Source of the DNA: DATGIQ01 sp035295665
Lineage (GTDB): Bacteria; Planctomycetota; Planctomycetia; Gemmatales; Gemmataceae
Assembly: GCA_035295665.1 (NCBI GenBank)
Contig: DATGIQ010000454.1
Location: 1-18,018 of the forward strand
Length of the DNA: 18,018 nucleotides
Reading direction: 5' to 3'
Shown here in pieces: positions 13,754 through 18,018 of this stretch. The translations under genes and the position numbers were made by a program. The notes beneath the pieces were generated by a model. That model was not told the origin of the DNA, searched no databases, and was given only the letters and a program-made list of their open reading frames with translations. The first letter of the stretch is position 1, and each line of letters begins with the position of its first letter.

Positions 13754-16261
13754 TCACTCTTTGACCGGAACCCACGGCAGCCAATCGGGGTCGTCCATGC
13801 GGGCCAGGAAGGCGCGGCTCCAGATGTATTCGTAGTAAAAAAAGATGCCCGTCGCCATTGCGTGGCGAAAACAGGTCTTGGCCTCCGCGCGCTTTCCTTC
13901 GGCCAACCTGCGCAGGCCGATGTAAAAGTGCGCCTCACACTGGTTGTAGCGTGAGTCGCCGGCCTTTTCCAGCAGCGCGTCGGCATCCATCAGCTCGGCA
14001 TGAAAAGCCAGCACGTCATGATACCAGCGATCGCGCGAGGTCGGGATCCGATTGGCCGAGTGCTCGCGAATTTCCAGGGAAACCTGTCGCGTTTTCGCCC
14101 GATATTCGGGCCCCAGTACCTGCAAAAAAGCAGCGAGGAAAGACAACGAGGATCCGGCCCGGCAAGCGTGGATCGCATCGGTGATTGCCTTCTCGGCTTC
14201 GCTCTTTCGTCCCGGCATAGCGGCCAAGATAATCCCGCGCAGGAGAATCGGGAAGCTCTGGTCCCCAGCATAATGGGTCGATTGCACGATTCGCAGGGCC
14301 TCGTCATACTCCTTGCGGCGATAGAGCACGCTCGCCACCAGGTCGGTCACCCAAGAGTCTTCGATCCCTTCCTTCCGGGCTTGCTGGGCAGCCGCGAGCA
14401 GGGCATCGTCCTCGCCCCGGACGAAGTAGTAATAGCAGCGTCCCTGGAGAGCCATCGTATTGTCGCGATGGCGGGCCAAGCGTTCCACGTCTTGGGCGGC
14501 CTGGCTCCATGCCTGCTCCGAGCGCGGATCCTTGGGACCATAGGCGTGAGCCGCGACCTGTTGAGCGCGCACGCGGGCCGACAGCAGCAAGGGGTGGTCG
14601 GGTAGATCGACTTTGCGGAGATCTTCGAGGGCCTGTTCCGCGTCCTCCACTTTGCCGGTCTTCAGCGCCAGCCAGGTCTGGACCATGCCCCGGACGAGCC
14701 GGGCGATCGGGGATTGCCGAAACCGAGTGGGCGCCTCGCCCAAGATTTGCAAGGCGCGGAGCGGGTCAGGCTCGGCCAGGAATAAGCCCAGGAACAGGTG
14801 GTCTTCGGGGGTCTTTGGCTCGAGATGTTCCAGGACCGTGTACATCGCATCGTAGCGCTCCAGTCGTCCACTGTCTAGATACGCATTGGCCAGAAGTGCC
14901 TTGATGGCCACGCTCCGGGGAAGCTGCTGGTCAGCCTGTTCCAGGTAATCGACGGCTTCCTTCGGCCGGCCACGGTGGTATTCGACCAGGCCGCGCAGCA
15001 TATTGAGCCGGCCCGGCTCCGCTCCCTTGGTCTCCGCTTCGGCAATGGCATGCAAGGCAGCGTGGGCGTCGCCGCTCATCGCTTCCAGGATGGCCTGGTC
15101 CACGGCCGCCTGCCGCAGCTCCGTCCGTAGCCGGTCCCGATCGTGCTTCGCCTGGGAAGCGAAAAAGCCCGCCGCCAGGACCGCGACAAGGAGGCAACCC
15201 AGCAACACAGCAACCCCCGGGTGCCGTTTCATCCACTTTTTCCAGCGTGTCCACGGGCCCGCACGGCGTGCAGCAATGGCGAAGCGGTTGACATAACAGC
15301 GAAGATCGTCCGCCATTGCCTTACCCGACTGATAGCGGCGATCGGGGTCCTTGTCCAGTGCCTTCAGGCAGATCGTCTCTAAATCCACCGGGACTTTCGG
15401 GTTCACTTTTCGGGGTGGCGGCGGCTCCTTGTGCAGAATCTGGGCGAGGATCTGGTCGCGCTGCTTGCCGCGGAAGGGCGGCTGCAGCGTCAGAAGCTCG
15501 TACAGCGTGGCCCCCAGTGAATAGATATCGGTGCGGTGATCGAGGGGGGTGCGCCCGGCGGCGATTTGCTCCGGCGACATGTAAGCCGGGGTGCCAAGAA
15601 ACTCGCCCGTCATCGTCATGCCCGGCTGCTCCAGCATCCGCGCCAGCCCGAAATCGTTCACGCTCAACCGGCCGGCAGGTGAGAGCAGCAGGTTCGAAGG
15701 CTTCATATCGCGGTGGATGATCCCCTCCTGATGCGCGTAATGCAGGGCATCGGCTACCTCGGCCACCATGCTCGCCACGGTATCGAAGTAGCCAGTGCCC
15801 GAACCGAGCGAGGAGGAACTAAACCCGGAGGCTGCGCTGAAGGTGCTTACGCCTTCCACGTAAGGACCGGTCTGGGCGAGATCGGGAGAGTCGTTGTGTG
15901 CGTCTGCCGAGGCCGTGGAGGTCGGTCCGGTATTCGGAGCGTGGCCACGCAGATGCCGGATCACGTGGTCCAGTGATGGCCCCTCGATCAGTTCCATGGC
16001 GTAAAAATGTTGACTGCCTTCTTCCCCGATCGCATAGACCGGCACGATGTTGGTGTGGTGCAGCTTGGCAGCCGCTTCGGCCTCACGCCGGAAACGCTGC
16101 ACGGCCTTGCCCGTCAGCCCGAGCCCGCCGGAGAGCACTTTCAGGGCCACCTTGCGATTGAGGGAAATCTGCCGGGCTTCGTAAACGACTCCCATTCCGC
16201 CGCGGCCAATTTCGCGCACGATCTCGAAGTCGCCCAGATGCTTGCCCAGCAGATCCGGCAT
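13754..16261 (-). CDS. Transmembrane serine/threonine protein kinase with C-terminal TPR-like arm
   Basis: An 835-residue Hanks-type kinase: glycine loop IGRGGMGVVY (about residue 18), VALK lysine (41), HRDMKPSN (183), DFG (203) and SPE (about 229). All catalytic residues are present. Between the alpha-D region and the catalytic loop is an unusual Ser/Thr/Gly/Ala-rich insert (about residues 106-160). A basic juxtamembrane stretch (WTRWKKWMKRHP) leads to one membrane segment (VAVLLGCLLVAVLAAGFFA, about 350-368). The C-terminal 460 residues are helical repeats of TPR type, predicted to be on the outer side of the membrane. The substrate is unknown. ATG at 16261 places the protein start just before GDFEIVREIG; an in-frame TTG at 16348 would add a CKSCGCK zinc-ribbon-like piece. 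It is a paralog of the next gene. Confidence 0.9.
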   Translation of the reverse strand: MPDLLGKHLGDFEIVREIGRGGMGVVYEARQISLNRKVALKVLSGGLGLTGKAVQRFRREAEAAAKLHHTNIVPVYAIGEEGSQHFYAMELIEGPSLDHVIRHLRGHAPNTGPTSTASADAHNDSPDLAQTGPYVEGVSTFSAASGFSSSSLGSGTGYFDTVASMVAEVADALHYAHQEGIIHRDMKPSNLLLSPAGRLSVNDFGLARMLEQPGMTMTGEFLGTPAYMSPEQIAAGRTPLDHRTDIYSLGATLYELLTLQPPFRGKQRDQILAQILHKEPPPPRKVNPKVPVDLETICLKALDKDPDRRYQSGKAMADDLRCYVNRFAIAARRAGPWTRWKKWMKRHPGVAVLLGCLLVAVLAAGFFASQAKHDRDRLRTELRQAAVDQAILEAMSGDAHAALHAIAEAETKGAEPGRLNMLRGLVEYHRGRPKEAVDYLEQADQQLPRSVAIKALLANAYLDSGRLERYDAMYTVLEHLEPKTPEDHLFLGLFLAEPDPLRALQILGEAPTRFRQSPIARLVRGMVQTWLALKTGKVEDAEQALEDLRKVDLPDHPLLLSARVRAQQVAAHAYGPKDPRSEQAWSQAAQDVERLARHRDNTMALQGRCYYYFVRGEDDALLAAAQQARKEGIEDSWVTDLVASVLYRRKEYDEALRIVQSTHYAGDQSFPILLRGIILAAMPGRKSEAEKAITDAIHACRAGSSLSFLAAFLQVLGPEYRAKTRQVSLEIREHSANRIPTSRDRWYHDVLAFHAELMDADALLEKAGDSRYNQCEAHFYIGLRRLAEGKRAEAKTCFRHAMATGIFFYYEYIWSRAFLARMDDPDWLPWVPVKE

Positions 16262-16462
16262 GGTCAGAAAATCTCCCGTGAACCGGCGTCCCGGTGCCGG
16301 AACTATGATCTTACACCCGCATGATTTACACACAAGCGTGAGACACAAGCGATGATGTCAGAGCAACCCGAAGCCGCGCTCGCCAATCTGCTCCATCAGC
16401 CGATACGGTCCGACGCGATCACCGCTGCGCGATTCGCAGCCAAAACGCACCAGGAATCTCTG
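16262..16462. other. Spacer between tandem kinase genes
   Basis: About 200 bases between the upstream kinase's stop and this kinase's ATG. The first 87 could be coding if a TTG at 16348 is used (it would encode VCKSCGCKIIVPAP). No clear promoter, terminator or RNA element was seen in the rest. Confidence 0.35.
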
Positions 16463-18018
16463 CTATTTTTTCTCGATGGCCCACGGCAGCCAGTTCGGGT
16501 CATCGATATTGGCCAGGAAGGCCCGGCTCCACAGATATTCGTCGTAAGCAAAGACACCGGTGTCCACCGACTTCTGAAACCACTTCTTCGCCTCGGCGCG
16601 TTTCCCCTCCGCGAGCTTGTGCAGGCCGATGTAGAAATACCCCTCACACTGGTTGATACAGGACGACTGGGCCTTGGCTACCAACTCGTCGTCGCCCATC
16701 TGACCGGCATTAAACTTCAGAAGGTCGCGATACCAACCGTTTCGCCAGTCGGGGATCAGGTGGGAGGATTGCTCCAGGGCGTCACGTGCTGCCTGGCGGG
16801 GATCGATTTGGGCGCCCGGCCCCAACAGATACAGGTAGCCGAACGTGGCACCAGCGGTCTTCGCCCGCCGGGCAATGTCCAAGGCACGGAGCAAAAGACG
16901 TTCCGCCTCGGCCGTCTGTCCCAGGGCAACGAGCACAACTGCTTGCGGGACGAGGTACTCCAAACTATCCGAGGCCCTACGGGCTCGGGCGGATGCCAGG
17001 GCTTGGCCGAACTGCTTACGGCGATAAAGGACGTCATATTCGTAAAAGTCGAAGGCGGTCGCGTTCTCGACGTGCTGCCGGCCCTGGCGCACCACCTCTA
17101 ACAGTGTGTCATCATCGCCGATGGCATCGTAAACCATGCAGCGCCCCTGGATGGCGATCGGAAGGTCGGGGAAGCGAGTTAATTGCTTGGCGACCGTGCC
17201 GGCCCGGTTCCAGTAGGCGTCCCGCGCCGATCGGTCTGGGCCGACCGCGTGAGCCGCCGTGAGGAGGGCCTGCACATGCATGTTCAGGAGCAGCGGGTTG
17301 TCGGGCAATTCCACGCGGTCGATGTCCCTGAGCGCCTCTTCGGCGTCTTCGATGCGCCCCGTCATCTGAGCGTACCAGGTTTGGATGATGGCACGGACCA
17401 GACGGGCGACCGGGGACTGCCGGGCCCGGGCCGGCGCCCGGTCCAGAGTCGCCAGTCCCCTGCGCGGATCGATCCCTGCCTGCGCCTGACTGAAGAAGAT
17501 GAAATCCTCCGGCGTTCTTGGCCCCAAATGCTCCGCCAGCACACACATTTCGGTGTAGCGCAGGTACTGAAGATCTGCCAGGTAAGCCATCGCCAGCAAG
17601 GCCTTCACGGCCACGCGGTCGGGCCATTGTTTGTCCGCCTGTTCGAGATGAACGAGCGCTTCCTTTACGTGGCCGCGGTGCAGCTCGACCAGGCCGCGCA
17701 GCATGTTAAGTTGTCCGGGCTCGGCCCCCAATTGCTCGGCTTGGGCAATGGAGCGTAAACCGGACTCCGCGTCGCCGCTCATCGCATCGAGAATGGCCTT
17801 GTCCACAGCCATCACTTGGTGTTTTTGTCGCAGCAAGTCACCCGTTCGTTTCGCCTGGAATGCGAAGAGGCCGGCGGCCAGCACGGCGAGGAGCAAGCAG
17901 CCTAGCACCGCGGTGAGGGCCGGGTTCCGCTTGACCCACTTCTTGAGCCTGGCAACTGGACCGGCACGCCTGGCGAGGATTGCGAACCGGTTTAGATAGC
18001 GGCGGAGGTCATCGGCGA
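16463..18018 (-). CDS. Transmembrane kinase with TPR-like arm, paralog of the preceding gene (partial, N-terminus beyond right edge)
   Basis: The C-terminal 517 residues of a second kinase; its catalytic domain lies outside the window. It begins at the end of the kinase domain (ADDLRRYLNRFAILARRAG), then a basic juxtamembrane stretch and one membrane segment (LGCLLLAVLAAGLFAFQAK), as in the downstream paralog. The outer part is a TPR-like helical arm of about 450 residues. Identical or near-identical landmarks include AILDAMSGDAESGLRSIAQAE, NMLRGLVELHRG, and near the end FYIGLHKLAEGKRAEAK and WSRAFLANIDDPNWLPW. The close match of order and landmarks shows a tandem duplication. The frame is open to the right edge, so the ATG is not seen. 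Kinase activity cannot be judged from this part. Confidence 0.9.
   Translation of the reverse strand, partial: ADDLRRYLNRFAILARRAGPVARLKKWVKRNPALTAVLGCLLLAVLAAGLFAFQAKRTGDLLRQKHQVMAVDKAILDAMSGDAESGLRSIAQAEQLGAEPGQLNMLRGLVELHRGHVKEALVHLEQADKQWPDRVAVKALLAMAYLADLQYLRYTEMCVLAEHLGPRTPEDFIFFSQAQAGIDPRRGLATLDRAPARARQSPVARLVRAIIQTWYAQMTGRIEDAEEALRDIDRVELPDNPLLLNMHVQALLTAAHAVGPDRSARDAYWNRAGTVAKQLTRFPDLPIAIQGRCMVYDAIGDDDTLLEVVRQGRQHVENATAFDFYEYDVLYRRKQFGQALASARARRASDSLEYLVPQAVVLVALGQTAEAERLLLRALDIARRAKTAGATFGYLYLLGPGAQIDPRQAARDALEQSSHLIPDWRNGWYRDLLKFNAGQMGDDELVAKAQSSCINQCEGYFYIGLHKLAEGKRAEAKKWFQKSVDTGVFAYDEYLWSRAFLANIDDPNWLPWAIEKK

Overview
The window looks like a piece of a moderately GC-rich planctomycete chromosome, probably from the Gemmata/Isosphaera side of Planctomycetota. 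That placement is an inference from content: three large serine/threonine protein kinases (one fused to a bacterial tubulin-like region, two with C-terminal TPR-like arms), a secreted DUF6263-type protein, and weak or absent Shine-Dalgarno sequences before many genes. No rRNA, tRNA or CRISPR array was seen.

Layout from left to right. Positions 1-1706 (minus) hold the N-terminal 568 codons of a kinase/tubulin-like fusion that runs off the left edge. Positions 1923-5190 (minus) hold two adjacent, diverged moeA genes, the downstream one carrying a C-terminal periplasmic-binding-protein-like domain. Divergent from them, 5419-7674 (plus) encodes both subunits of adenosylcobalamin-dependent ethanolamine ammonia-lyase (eutB, eutC), followed by a secreted protein of unknown function (7748-8659). 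Convergent with that is an APC-superfamily permease resembling ethanolamine permeases (8689-10470, minus). Permease plus lyase make a minimal route from external ethanolamine to acetaldehyde and ammonia, with no microcompartment, reactivase or downstream dehydrogenase genes in view.

Positions of about 10567-12640 are an insertion sequence with two genes on the minus strand: a small CxxC protein resembling DUF6788 and a DDE transposase, joined by a GTGA overlap. Its right end sits inside a hypF gene, of which only the acylphosphatase domain and first zinc-finger motif survive (12641-13040). The rest of hypF is not on the other side of the element, so sequence has been lost or rearranged.

Divergent from hypF is a YkgJ-like cysteine-cluster protein (13216-13659, plus), which ends before a 24-bp-arm hairpin at 13696-13744. 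From there to the right edge are two tandem paralogous membrane kinases with TPR-like arms (13754-16261, and 16463 to beyond 18018, both minus).

The points most worth a second look are the kinase/tubulin-like fusion with an HLD instead of HRD catalytic motif, the two MoeA copies that have each lost a different conserved active-site motif, and the insertion-truncated hypF whose frame runs into the element's first gene.
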